Shown here: positions 36,570-45,682 of the stretch, piece after piece
How the letters are laid out: the number at the start of each line of letters is the position of its first letter
Numbering within the stretch: position 1 is the first letter of the stretch
NCBI RefSeq assembly: GCF_030913635.1
Contig: NZ_CP133188.1
Location: 496,001 to 560,000 of the forward strand
DNA: 64,000 nucleotides
Source of the DNA: Sedimentibacter sp. MB35-C1
GTDB taxonomy: Bacteria > Bacillota > Clostridia > Tissierellales > Sedimentibacteraceae
Direction of reading: 5' to 3'
Notes under the pieces: generated by a model
Database searches by the model: none
Told to the model about the DNA's origin: nothing
What the model saw: only the letters and a program-made list of their open reading frames with translations
Translations under genes and position numbers: made by a program

Positions 36570-37958
36570 TTAACTACTATAATTTTGCTTACCCAGCAAT
36601 TCTTCCGACTTTGTTTTCCATTTACCTGACAAATAATATGGCCCTGAAATTAGAAGCCAAAACGCCCATCCAACCGCGTAGCTCAAAAACATGTATTCTT
36701 TTCCATATTTATCTGCTATATAGTACGCTGCCGGAATTCTTCCAAGCCAAAGAGATATTATAGCACCCATCATCGGAACAATAGATTCCCCTGCGCCTCT
36801 TATTACAGCATTAATTGTAAATACAATTGCCAACAGTGAAATTGCCGGCATAACATTTTTCAAATATATCATCCCAGACTCAATTACCGCAGGATCTGAG
36901 TTAAACATTCCCAGCAATGAAGGCCCCAATGGAATAATAACCAGACATGCCAAACAAACCATGACAGACAATCCTACTGCCGTAACAGTACCCTTATGAA
37001 CTCTGTCCATTCGTCCGGCGCCAATGTTTTGCCCCGTAAATGTTGTAACTGCATTACTAAAGCTCTGAATAGGCATAAATGCAAAGGTATCAATTTTATT
37101 AGCAGCATTAAATCCGGCAATAAAGTCAGAACCATATCCGTTTACGAGAGATTGCAGACTCATAATTCCTATTGAAAAAAGTGTCTGTTGTATTCCTGCC
37201 GGAAGACCCAGCTTTACTATTTTACCAAATATAGCTTTATCAAATTTAAACTTAAAAACCGGGAAATCTAAAACCGCATATTTTCTTTTCATATATATAA
37301 TTCCAAAAATCCAAGAAGCCATTTGCGCTGTGATCGTTGCTACTGCAACACCAGCAACTCCCATACCAAATACAATTACAAGAATCAAATCGAGGATAAT
37401 GTTCATTACGGTTGCTATGGAAAGAAACAAAAGTGACGATTTACTGTCGCCAAATCCCTGCAGTATTCCGGCATTAACATTAAATCCAAACCCTCCTATC
37501 ATACCGCTGAATATAATCATCATATATGTTTTAGCCATAGGCAGAGCATCGATTGGGGTTTTAATGAGTACTAAAATAGGCTCAGACAAAAAAATCCCTA
37601 TTATAGAAATAGGTATAGATCCTAAAATCATTGCTGTATAAATAGTCTGGGCAGTTCTCTGAACGTTATCCATATCACCGGCTCCGACATATTGAGAAAT
37701 AAGAATTGTAGCCCCCAGCCCAAGGCCAATAAACATTGCAGCCATCATAAATATAATCGGAAATCCTGTCCCTACTGCCGCTAATGCCAACTTCCCAACA
37801 TAATTGCCAACAACAATACTGTCTACCATGTTGTATAATTGTTGAAATATATTTCCTATAAGCATTGGAAATGCAAAAGTAAGTATTATTTTTAGCGGAC
37901 TGCCGCAGGTCATTGTATTCATAGATGAATTTTTAACTTCTATTTGGTCTTTGTTCAA
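36570..37958 (-). CDS. MATE-family efflux transporter
   Basis: The 462-residue integral membrane protein has twelve hydrophobic segments in two related halves. Typical MATE sequence is seen: FAFPMLIGNIFQQLYNMVDSIVVG near the start and its half-repeat LPAGIQQTLFSIGIMSLQSLV. It starts at a TTG with GGAGGTGG upstream. Such proteins export cationic drugs or metabolites in exchange for Na+ or H+. Substrate unknown. Confidence 0.92.
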   Translation of the reverse strand: MNKDQIEVKNSSMNTMTCGSPLKIILTFAFPMLIGNIFQQLYNMVDSIVVGNYVGKLALAAVGTGFPIIFMMAAMFIGLGLGATILISQYVGAGDMDNVQRTAQTIYTAMILGSIPISIIGIFLSEPILVLIKTPIDALPMAKTYMMIIFSGMIGGFGFNVNAGILQGFGDSKSSLLFLSIATVMNIILDLILVIVFGMGVAGVAVATITAQMASWIFGIIYMKRKYAVLDFPVFKFKFDKAIFGKIVKLGLPAGIQQTLFSIGIMSLQSLVNGYGSDFIAGFNAANKIDTFAFMPIQSFSNAVTTFTGQNIGAGRMDRVHKGTVTAVGLSVMVCLACLVIIPLGPSLLGMFNSDPAVIESGMIYLKNVMPAISLLAIVFTINAVIRGAGESIVPMMGAIISLWLGRIPAAYYIADKYGKEYMFLSYAVGWAFWLLISGPYYLSGKWKTKSEELLGKQNYSS

Positions 37959-38032
37959 TTAACCACCTCCTTAATGTGTACTGTATATTATAGCATTATT
38001 TTATACAAATACAATACTGATTTTTTATAACA

Positions 38033-38054
38033 AAAAAAGAGAGTTTTTCTCTCT
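38033..38054 (-). terminator. Terminator after busR-like gene
   Basis: AGAGAG (38038-38043) pairs with CTCTCT (38049-38054); on the minus strand TTTTTTTG follows. Confidence 0.75.
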
Positions 38055-38102
38055 CTAATTGGACATATATTTATCAAGAAAGCAACTAATTTACCCTCTT
38101 TG

Positions 38103-38738
38103 TTATTCGCTTTTTATATTACCATATATAAAGTCCTTTACGCGGTTATAGCTATTTTCATCACCAACAAAATAAAATATATCATTTTCTTTAAATACAG
38201 CATACGGACCTGGAGACAAAATAATAACACCATCTCGCTTTATAGCAATAATAGTTGCGTTTGTATTTTGCCAAAAGTTGCTTTCTGATACAGTTTTTCC
38301 TAAACGGCTTGAATCCTCAGTGATTCTTATCTCAAAAGGCACAAATGGGTTAATTGATTGAAATCGCTGTGTATTTTCTAATAACAAATCAAATTTGGAC
38401 TTAATATAATTTATTTCTTTTTTTTGATTGTCTAGACTGCTGTACAATTCAGATATTATAGAATTAACTGTTTGTTTATCACTAAAATGTCTTATAAATT
38501 TAGCTGCATTCTCATAGGATTTAATAATAACGCCGCTACCCTTCACTGTATCTACAATTTCTAAATCAGCAAGAACATTTATTGCCCTTCTTGCTGTTTC
38601 CGGCGAAACATTGTATCGGTTTGCTATAGAAGACCTTGCATACACTTTTTCGCCTATTTCAAAATTATGTTCAACAATTCTGGAAGCTATATCCAGGGCT
38701 ATTTTCTGATATACAGAACTCTTAACTTTATTGTCCAT
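38103..38738 (-). CDS. busR: GntR-family regulator with RCK_C domain (BusR-like)
   Basis: The product is 211 residues from the ATG at 38738, after AAAGGAC. An N-terminal GntR winged helix (residues about 8-80; YNVSPETARRAINVLADLEIV) is followed by a coiled-coil segment (about 85-130) and a C-terminal RCK_C/TrkA_C domain (about 140-208; LGKTVSESNF, GPYAVFKENDIFYFVG). This is the architecture of BusR, a c-di-AMP-dependent repressor of osmolyte uptake. The OpuC-like transporter operon lies immediately upstream on the same strand, which supports the role. c-di-AMP binding is inferred. Confidence 0.8.
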   Translation of the reverse strand: MDNKVKSSVYQKIALDIASRIVEHNFEIGEKVYARSSIANRYNVSPETARRAINVLADLEIVDTVKGSGVIIKSYENAAKFIRHFSDKQTVNSIISELYSSLDNQKKEINYIKSKFDLLLENTQRFQSINPFVPFEIRITEDSSRLGKTVSESNFWQNTNATIIAIKRDGVIILSPGPYAVFKENDIFYFVGDENSYNRVKDFIYGNIKSE

Positions 38739-38840
38739 ATATTTGTCCTTTCTTCGTACCATAGTAATTATTTAATGAATTTTTCTTTAAATATAATATA
38801 TATGAATTTAGAGAGATTCGCAATAAGATTTAAACCTAAA

Positions 38841-38866
38841 TAAAAAGGCACCCTTATTAGGATGCC
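38841..38866 (-). terminator. Terminator after opuC operon
   Basis: GGCATCCT and AGGGTGCC pair (one G-U) with an AATA loop, followed on the minus strand by TTTTTATTT. Confidence 0.85.
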
Positions 38867-38880
38867 CCTTCTCCAAAATA

Positions 38881-39804
38881 TTAATCTATAAGCTCTTCTG
38901 ATTGAAGCCACTCTCTTGCAACCTCTTCAGGCTCTCTCTCATTTATATCTACTTCATAATTTAGTTTCATCATTGCCTCAGTATCCAATAATACAGCAAT
39001 CTTTTGAAGAATGTCCTCTATTTCAGGGTTGTTTTCCAGTACTTCACTTCTAACAACAGGCGCCGCATTATAAACAGGGAAAAATGCCTTGTCATCTTCC
39101 AAATTAACCAAGTCATATGCAGGTATACGCCCATCCGTCGCAAATCCCATTGCAACATCTACCTGCTCTTCTTTTAAGGTTTTATACATAATTCCAAGAT
39201 CCATTATTTTTATCTCATCTTCGCCTTGTGAGAATCCATAGTGTTCTTGTACCCCAGGATAACCGTCGGGTCTTATTGAAAATTCATGGTCTATTGCCAC
39301 CCTTAATTCACCGGGATTTGAGTTGATATATTCAGCTAAATCACTAATAGTTTTTATACCAAGCTCTTCAGAGTCTGCACGTCTCATCATCAAAGTATAC
39401 GTATTATTTAACGGCGCATACTGAAGCCATATTAATCCATTATTTGCATCTTCATCTCTTACCTTCTCATAAGCTTCTTGAGGATCCGTTATTGGATCAT
39501 CATGCTGCAGCTGAGACAGCCATGCTGTACCGGTATACTCCCAATACATGCTAAAGTCTCCGTTTTCAAGTGCTAAACGCACCTTATCTGATCCTGCAAC
39601 ACCTGTCTTGTCTTCTACTTGAAAACCTGCATCTTCCAAAGCAATTACAGTTATTTTTCCTAAAAGTAATTGCTCCGTAAATTCTTTTGAGCCTATTTTA
39701 ATGGTATTATCGTCTTTACCGCCACATGCACTCAGCGACACTGCTATAAGTAATAATACTAATGTCAAAACTAAACTTCTTACACGTTTTGATTTTTTAA
39801 TCAT
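38881..39804 (-). CDS. opuCC: Osmoprotectant ABC transporter, substrate-binding lipoprotein
   Basis: The 307-residue product starts at the ATG at 39804, 6 bases after GGAGGG; a TTG sits three bases upstream. A signal peptide ends in the lipobox VSLSAC. The mature protein matches OpuCC/ProX type binding proteins: IKIGSKEFTEQLLLGKI, and MYWEYTGTAWL with aromatic residues for quaternary-ammonium binding. It is the last gene of the operon and delivers betaine, carnitine, choline or similar solutes. Confidence 0.93.
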   Translation of the reverse strand: MIKKSKRVRSLVLTLVLLLIAVSLSACGGKDDNTIKIGSKEFTEQLLLGKITVIALEDAGFQVEDKTGVAGSDKVRLALENGDFSMYWEYTGTAWLSQLQHDDPITDPQEAYEKVRDEDANNGLIWLQYAPLNNTYTLMMRRADSEELGIKTISDLAEYINSNPGELRVAIDHEFSIRPDGYPGVQEHYGFSQGEDEIKIMDLGIMYKTLKEEQVDVAMGFATDGRIPAYDLVNLEDDKAFFPVYNAAPVVRSEVLENNPEIEDILQKIAVLLDTEAMMKLNYEVDINEREPEEVAREWLQSEELID

Positions 39805-39823
39805 CAAATCCCTCCTATTTAAT

Positions 39824-40558
39824 TTATATATTTTTTAAATGATCTTCAAATAAACTCATTAAATAATCTGTCAATAATGCAAGCAATGCTGAAAGTACAG
39901 CTCCCAATATTACAATTTGCCATCTATTTATGTTATTGCCTGCGATAATTAAGTCTCCCAGTCCTCCGGCTCCAATAAAAGCAGCTAGAGTGGCAGTACC
40001 TATATTTATTGTAACAGCAGTACGTATTCCAGCCATAATTACAGGATATGCTATGGGAAGTTCTATTTTTGTTAAAATTTTCGTTGCTGTCATACCCATA
40101 CCTTTCGCAGCTTCAAGTATAGATTTGTCAACACCTAGTATTCCTGCTAATGTATTGTTCAATATAGGCAGCAATGAGTAAACCCAAAGAGCAAACACTC
40201 CTGATTTAAACCCTACGCCTAAAAAACTAACAAACAACGCTAATATTGCCAAACTTGGAACAGTCTGCCCAACATTAACAATGCCTACAACTACATTTGT
40301 AAATCGCTTAAATTTAGGTCTCGTAAGAAAAATACCCAACGGTACCGAAGCCACTATTGCAGCACCTGCAGAAGCCATTACCAATCCTATGTGCTGGCTT
40401 AATAGTTTAAAAATTTTACTATACGTAACATAATTCGATACAATTTTATCTTGAGGATAATTAACAACATAAAAACTGTACCCTATACCCAAAGCTAATA
40501 GTATTAGAGGAAATAAAAATGCTCCTATTTTTATTTTTTTATTATCCGTTCTAGTCAT
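39824..40558 (-). CDS. opuCD: Osmoprotectant ABC transporter permease
   Basis: A 244-residue permease with about six membrane helices and the ABC EAA-type loop (EAAKGMGMTATKILTKIELP). Its start overlaps the ATPase gene stop by 8 bases. It pairs with the second permease at 41674-42297. Confidence 0.92.
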   Translation of the reverse strand: MTRTDNKKIKIGAFLFPLILLALGIGYSFYVVNYPQDKIVSNYVTYSKIFKLLSQHIGLVMASAGAAIVASVPLGIFLTRPKFKRFTNVVVGIVNVGQTVPSLAILALFVSFLGVGFKSGVFALWVYSLLPILNNTLAGILGVDKSILEAAKGMGMTATKILTKIELPIAYPVIMAGIRTAVTINIGTATLAAFIGAGGLGDLIIAGNNINRWQIVILGAVLSALLALLTDYLMSLFEDHLKNI

Positions 40559-41651
40559 TGTAGCTCACCGCATTCAATATATCATTAATTCCGATCCACC
40601 CTTTTAGATGGTCCTTCTCGTCTGTGACATATATATATCTTTGCCCTATGCGAAGCATTTCAGACAGCGCATCATTAAGAGGCATTCTTTCCTCCACTAT
40701 AACTTCCAGCTCTTTCTTAAAATCACTTACCAAACCGTCTTTTCCTTCAATATCTTTTAATTGTATAAACCCATTCAACTTATCATCTTGTTCAGTTATA
40801 GCAATTGTTTTTAAATCTTTTTGTTTCATAGTAGCAATTGCTTCTGCCACAGGAGTATTCATATTAACACTTAAGGTGTTATGCATTACTTCTTCACACC
40901 TTATAAGATTTAACCTCTTAATAGATCGGTTTCCTCCTACAAGATTCTCTACAAATTCATCTGCAGGTGAACTCAATATATCATTTGGAGTTCCCTGCTG
41001 CACTATTTTCCCCTGTCTAATTACAACAATCTTATCCCCCATTTTTATTGCTTCATCAATATCGTGCGTTACAAATATAATAGTCTTTTTTATTTTATCT
41101 TGGACGTGTAAAAATTCATTTTGAAGCTTGCTCCTTGTTATAGGGTCAAGTGCTCCAAATGGCTCGTCCATCAACATTACGGGTGGATCCGCAGCAAGCG
41201 CTCTGGCAACTCCTACCCTTTGCCTCTGACCTCCGCTTAAATCGGAAGGCTTTCTGTTTTTATAAATTGCCGGATTTAACTCCATAAGTTCAAGCAATTC
41301 ATCAACTCGTTTATTAATCCTTTCCTTGTCCCACTTTTTCTCTTTAGGAACAGTTGCTATGTTTTCTGCAATAGTCATATGCGGAAACAATCCTATATTC
41401 TGTATTACATATCCTATATTTCTTCTTAATTCAACAGGATTTTGGTTTTTAATATTTTCACCGTTAATATAAATGTTTCCTGTTGTTGGTTCTATTAATC
41501 GGTTAATCATTTTCATAGTAGTTGTCTTTCCGCACCCTGAAGGACCTACAAGTATACATATTTCTCCTTTTTTAATATGAAGATTTAAGTTATCAACTGC
41601 CGGATATTTTGAATTTGAGTATTTCTTAGTGATATTTTCAAATTTTATCAA
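40551..41651 (-). CDS. opuCA: Osmoprotectant ABC transporter ATPase with CBS domains
   Basis: The 366-residue protein starts at a TTG after AGGAGG. Walker A is GPSGCGKTT, signature LSGGQRQRVGVARAL, Walker B VMLMDEP, and the switch His is in VTHDIDEA. Residues about 250-360 are two CBS domains, which in OpuC/OpuA-type transporters sense ionic strength or c-di-AMP. It energises uptake through the flanking permeases. Confidence 0.95.
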   Translation of the reverse strand: MIKFENITKKYSNSKYPAVDNLNLHIKKGEICILVGPSGCGKTTTMKMINRLIEPTTGNIYINGENIKNQNPVELRRNIGYVIQNIGLFPHMTIAENIATVPKEKKWDKERINKRVDELLELMELNPAIYKNRKPSDLSGGQRQRVGVARALAADPPVMLMDEPFGALDPITRSKLQNEFLHVQDKIKKTIIFVTHDIDEAIKMGDKIVVIRQGKIVQQGTPNDILSSPADEFVENLVGGNRSIKRLNLIRCEEVMHNTLSVNMNTPVAEAIATMKQKDLKTIAITEQDDKLNGFIQLKDIEGKDGLVSDFKKELEVIVEERMPLNDALSEMLRIGQRYIYVTDEKDHLKGWIGINDILNAVSYND

Positions 41652-41673
41652 ATAGCATTACCTCCTATTTCGT

Positions 41674-42297
41674 CTACTTTACTTCTACTTTCTTTTGTAC
41701 AATATATAGTACTCTGTCCATTATAATCGCCATTAATGAAATCATTATTGCTCCTATTATAACCATTTTATCATTTGTCCTCTGAATACCTTGGAAGATA
41801 TAATCGCCAAGTCCTCCTGCACCAACATAAGACGCTATTGCACCCATACCTACTCCCATAACAACCGCTGTCCTTACTCCTGCAATGAGTACCGAAAAAG
41901 CTAACGGAAGTTTGATTTTATACATAATTTTAAAATCAGACATTCCCATGCCTTTAGCAGATTCTATTATTGATGGATTGATGCTTTTAATTCCTGTATA
42001 CACATTCCTTATTATCGGAAGCTGAGTGTACAAAACTAGTCCTATAATAGCAGGGGTTGCTCCAATATGAAAAATCGGTATTAATACAGCAAATAACGCC
42101 AGACTTGGAATTGTCATAAGTATTTCAGCAACATTTAAAACAAGCCTAGAAGCTTTTTCGTTATATGTTATTAAAACACCTAATAAAACACCCAAGATAA
42201 TTGAAATCGCCATAGCGATTAGAACCATCAGCAAGTGCTCCCATGTTAAATCCAGTATAGTATTTAGGCGACTGATAAAAAAATCAATCAAGTTCAT
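41674..42297 (-). CDS. opuCB: Osmoprotectant ABC transporter permease
   Basis: A 207-residue permease with five or six membrane helices and the coupling loop ESAKGMGMSDFKIMYKIKLP. It is the first gene of the four-gene operon permease-ATPase-permease-binding protein. Confidence 0.92.
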   Translation of the reverse strand: MNLIDFFISRLNTILDLTWEHLLMVLIAMAISIILGVLLGVLITYNEKASRLVLNVAEILMTIPSLALFAVLIPIFHIGATPAIIGLVLYTQLPIIRNVYTGIKSINPSIIESAKGMGMSDFKIMYKIKLPLAFSVLIAGVRTAVVMGVGMGAIASYVGAGGLGDYIFQGIQRTNDKMVIIGAIMISLMAIIMDRVLYIVQKKVEVK

Positions 42298-42329
42298 AAT
42301 ATAACCCCCTTCTTGTTAATAATAAACAT

Positions 42330-42366
42330 AACCAACTACTTAATTGTATCATACAGGTTGTTGGTT
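42330..42366. promoter_or_regulatory. Inverted repeat upstream of opuC operon
   Basis: AACCAAC (42330-42336) and GTTGGTT (42360-42366) form an inverted repeat that brackets a minus-strand TATGAT -10-like element. It is a candidate operator, perhaps for the BusR-like regulator. No experimental consensus could be compared. Confidence 0.3.
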
Positions 42367-42435
42367 TGGCTAGGGTTTTTTTAAAATCATTACGTATATA
42401 AAGTTTATTTCATTGCTATTTTAAAAATAAATATA

Positions 42436-42470
42436 CAAAAAGCATCAATCATTTTAATTGATTGACGCTT
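42436..42470 (-). terminator. argG terminator
   Basis: AAGCGTCAATCA pairs with TGATTGATGCTT (one G-U) and is followed on the minus strand by TTTTTG, 60 bases after the argG stop. Confidence 0.8.
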
Positions 42471-42528
42471 TCTCAAAGTGTTTACATTCTACTTAAACAT
42501 GGTTGTTCTAACACGTTATTAAAGCAGC

Positions 42529-43779
42529 TTATTCCTTAAAACTATAAGTTACTTCAGTAATATTTTTTTTGCTGTTCATTTCATTTAAAGCCTGAATTTT
42601 ATATGGCAGACTGTACAAGTGAATAAATCCGGAAGCATCTTTCTGATCAAACAAGTCCCCAGTAGAGAATGACGAAATTGATTCATTATATAAAGCATAG
42701 TCAGATTCCATTCCCGCAAACTTAATTGTTCCTTTGTATAATTTTAACTTAACTGTTCCTGTTACTTTTTTCTGAGTAGAATCTATAAATGCATCAAAGG
42801 CATCTTTTAATCCTGAAAACCACATAGCATTATATACAAGCTCGGCATATTTTTGACCTATTATTTCTTTAAAGTGCGTAGCTTCCTTCTCCAAAACAAA
42901 GCTTTCCAAATATTTATGAGCTTCCAGCAACAAAGTTCCTCCCGGTGTTTCATAAACTCCTCTTGACTTCATTCCAACAAGACGATTTTCAAGCAAATCT
43001 ATTACTCCTATTCCATTAGTTCCTCCTGCCTTATTCAATGCAGTGAGCATCTCTTCACCGTTTAATTTTTTACCATTTAATTTAACAGGTATACCTTCAT
43101 TAAATTCTATTTCAACATACTCAGGTGCGTCCGGTGCTTTTTCAACAGTATTAGTCATAACAAGGATTTCATTGAAGTCAGGTTCAACTGCAGGATTTTC
43201 AAGCATTCCACCTTCATGGCTGATGTGTAGAATATTCTGATCCCTTGAATATATTTTCTCTTTAGTAATACCATTTAGGTCAATATTCTTAGCTTCTGCA
43301 TAATCTATAGCTTCTTCCCTTGAAGTTATATCCCATATACGCCAAGGTGCTATAATTTGAATCGACGGGTCTAATGCAGCTATTGCTGTTTCAAGGCGGA
43401 CCTGATCATTGCCTTTACCTGTACATCCATGCGCTATATATTTAGCTCCTTCCCTATGAGCTGTTTCCACAAGCTTCTTAGCAATCAAAGGTCGTGCATA
43501 GGCAGTTCCTAAAAGATATTTACCTTCATATGCAGCATTTGCCTTGATTCCTTTATACACATACTCTTCAACAAATTCATTAACTACATTTTCAATATAG
43601 ACTTTACTAGCTCCCGAATCAATCGCCTTGCTTTTTACAAGATCCATATCATCTTCCTGTCCTACATTAACACAACAAGCAATGATATCTAAGTCATTGT
43701 AATTTTCCTTTAACCAAGGAATAATAATCGATGTATCCAATCCTCCAGAATATGCTAATACTACTTTTTCCTTTTCCAT
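42529..43779 (-). CDS. argG: Argininosuccinate synthase
   Basis: The protein is 416 residues, close to the usual 400. ATP-binding [15 protein letters not shown], the [13 protein letters not shown] substrate site and [12 protein letters not shown] are present. It condenses citrulline and aspartate. No argH follows in the window. Expression is controlled by a T-box leader directly upstream, so the gene is induced when a tRNA is uncharged. Confidence 0.97.
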   Translation of the reverse strand: MEKEKVVLAYSGGLDTSIIIPWLKENYNDLDIIACCVNVGQEDDMDLVKSKAIDSGASKVYIENVVNEFVEEYVYKGIKANAAYEGKYLLGTAYARPLIAKKLVETAHREGAKYIAHGCTGKGNDQVRLETAIAALDPSIQIIAPWRIWDITSREEAIDYAEAKNIDLNGITKEKIYSRDQNILHISHEGGMLENPAVEPDFNEILVMTNTVEKAPDAPEYVEIEFNEGIPVKLNGKKLNGEEMLTALNKAGGTNGIGVIDLLENRLVGMKSRGVYETPGGTLLLEAHKYLESFVLEKEATHFKEIIGQKYAELVYNAMWFSGLKDAFDAFIDSTQKKVTGTVKLKLYKGTIKFAGMESDYALYNESISSFSTGDLFDQKDASGFIHLYSLPYKIQALNEMNSKKNITEVTYSFKE

Positions 43780-43882
43780 TTTTCTATCCTCCGATTTTAT
43801 TTATTAGTAATCAATAATTGTTCAATGTATATTTATGCTTTCAGACACTTTATTCAAAATCCATCAGCCCTATTTTGAACAT

Positions 43883-44115
43883 ACAAAAAACTGCTTATAA
43901 AGAGGCAGTTTTTTAAACCGCGGTACCACTCTTCTTTAAGCAGCTTGCTCGCTCTTTCATAGTAACGGTATTTAACCGTATTCTCATACTGCTACTTCTG
44001 AGAATCTTTTCATGGATTCTTTTCCATTAAATATCACTGCCGACCTCACACTCTGCGCCAGCTCGCTGAAGCTAAATTTAATTTACTCTTCCAATCATTA
44101 AATTTACATAATAAA
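43883..44115 (-). promoter_or_regulatory. T-box leader of argG
   Basis: The minus-strand leader contains the T-box sequence AGTGGTACCGCGG (plus-strand complement at about 43918-43931), a Stem I with GTGTGAGGTCGGCAG, and an intrinsic terminator AACTGC...GCAGTT followed by TTTTT (43885-43910). Binding of uncharged tRNA to the T-box would free the antiterminator. The specifier codon is uncertain; an AGA (Arg) triplet at 44018-44020 is a plausible candidate in the specifier loop. Confidence 0.92.
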
Positions 44116-44250
44116 TTATTTTTATACAATTATAAATTAAGTTTTTATATTTGTCAATATGTTTTTTAAAATTTTTCAGAAATTATTATATTTATACCAT
44201 TGCCGTTAATTCTAACTAAATTACGAGGATTATTACATGCTCAAAAAATA

Positions 44251-44282
44251 TTAAAAGAGGATGCTTAACAACATCCTCTTAT
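44251..44282 (-). terminator. Terminator after tRNA-Val
   Basis: AAGAGGATG (44255-44263) pairs with CATCCTCTT (44272-44280); T-rich sequence follows on the minus strand. Confidence 0.85.
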
Positions 44283-44284
44283 TA

Positions 44285-44360
44285 TGGTGGAAACTATAGG
44301 GCTCGAACCTATGACCCCCTGCTTGTAAGGCAGATGCTCTCCCAACTGAGCTAAGCTTCC
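44285..44360 (-). tRNA. tRNA-Val (anticodon TAC), CCA encoded
   Basis: A 76-base cloverleaf: acceptor GGAAGCT with AGTTTCC, anticodon loop CTTACAA, T-loop TTCGAGC, discriminator A and CCA. Confidence 0.95.
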
Positions 44361-44687
44361 ATATATATTTATTACCTGTGAAAAAGATGTTACCATAACA
44401 CAAATCATTTGTCAATATGTTTTCTTATCAATTTATGATATTCCTAAACATATAAAAGTTAAGCCAAGTCCATTTAAACATATCAATACTTTTCACCGAC
44501 TTATTATAATCGGTTATAATTTTATCAACTAAATTAAAAAACATTTCAATAACACATATTCGTAGAATTTCTTATTTTAAATTTTTAATTAAAGTTCTTT
44601 GATGAAGAGTCACTATTTGTCAATATATGAATACTATAATTGTATCTATTGCTGAAAATCTAAATAGCAAAATCATTAAGGAAAGGA
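44361..44687. other. Upstream region of cotJ operon
   Basis: No gene. A sporulation promoter for cotJA is expected here; GTCAATATA at about 44617 is loosely like a sigma-E -35, but the -10 is not convincing. Confidence 0.4.
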
Positions 44688-44897
44688 ATGAAAACTTTGC
44701 ATATAAATTATAATGATAATTTCGTACCAATGGTTCCATATATGCCTGAAAATCCTATGCCAGGTTATGGATACGTACCATATCAAATAGACCCCTTATA
44801 TTTTAACAATATAAATGAAGCATTCATCCATGGTACATTGTTTCCCGAATTGGTTACTCCTTATATGGAATTCTTTCAAAGAGAGGTGCAATCATGA
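44688..44897 (+). CDS. cotJA: Spore coat protein CotJA
   Basis: The 69-residue Pro/Tyr/Met-rich protein (VPMVPYMPENPMPGYGYVPYQ) ends in the conserved helical FHGTLFPEL-type segment. It starts after GGAAAGG and overlaps cotJB by 4 bases. CotJ proteins are made in the mother cell and deposited in the spore coat. Confidence 0.92.
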   Translation: MKTLHINYNDNFVPMVPYMPENPMPGYGYVPYQIDPLYFNNINEAFIHGTLFPELVTPYMEFFQREVQS

Positions 44898-45169
44898 TTA
44901 ACAACGGTCGTAATATTAATATGTCAAACGAACAGCGTCTTATGCTTTTAGACATTCAAAAACTGGAGTTCGCTATATATGATTTGTCTCTTTATTTAGA
45001 CACCCATCCAAATGATCCTGTTGCCCTGCATAGACATAAAGCAGTAACCGAGCAGCTTATGCAGATTCTGCCTGTGTATGAATCGAAATTTGGAATCATG
45101 TCGATAATGAGCCAGGAAACTGGCAACACATGGAGCTATATGAACAGTCCATGGCCATGGGAAATGTAA
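44894..45169 (+). CDS. cotJB: Spore coat protein CotJB
   Basis: The 91-residue helical protein contains the family core LDIQKLEFAIYDLSLYLDTHPNDPVAL and a Trp-rich end (SPWPWEM). It is translated from an ATG overlapping the cotJA stop. Confidence 0.93.
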   Translation: MINNGRNINMSNEQRLMLLDIQKLEFAIYDLSLYLDTHPNDPVALHRHKAVTEQLMQILPVYESKFGIMSIMSQETGNTWSYMNSPWPWEM

Positions 45170-45200
45170 TTTAAACAATATCGCAGAAAGGAATGATTAA

Positions 45201-45623
45201 ATGTTTATATATGAAAAAAAGTTACAGTACCCTGTAAGAGTTTCAAATAAAGACTTAAAGATGGCACAGGCTGTCCTTAACCAATACGGTGGTCCTGACG
45301 GCGAAGCAAGTGCAAGTATGAATTATCTTACTCAACGATTTAATATGCCTCTAAACGAAACTAAAGCATTACTTACTGATATAGGCACGGAAGAGCTGGG
45401 GCATATGGAAATGGTTGCAACTTTATTTAAAAAGTTAATAAAAGGTGCCACCAGAGATGAATTAATAGCAGCAGGACTGGGAGGATACTACGCTAATCAT
45501 GAAACCTGCCCGTTTTTACTTGATTCATCCGGTGTGCCATGGGATGCAAAATATACACAAGCGAAAGGAGAGCCTGTAGCAGATTTATACAATGATATGG
45601 CCGCAGATGGTGCGACTTTGTAA
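45201..45623 (+). pseudogene. cotJC: CotJC, 3' end split off by integrated element
   Basis: The first 135 residues match CotJC, a manganese-catalase-like coat protein (LNQYGGPDGEASASMNYLTQRF, IGTEELGHMEM with the metal-binding EExxH). Full CotJC is about 190 residues. Here homology stops at DMAA near 45605, where the frame runs into DGATL and a stop. A large serine recombinase gene begins 60 bases later on the opposite strand. The missing C-terminal codons are not found in this window, so they probably lie at the far end of the element. Excision would restore the gene. Confidence 0.85.
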
Positions 45624-45682
45624 AGATAACTTTAATGATTTTAAATAAAGGCTCTTCACCAGAAAAGACACAGTGAAGAACC

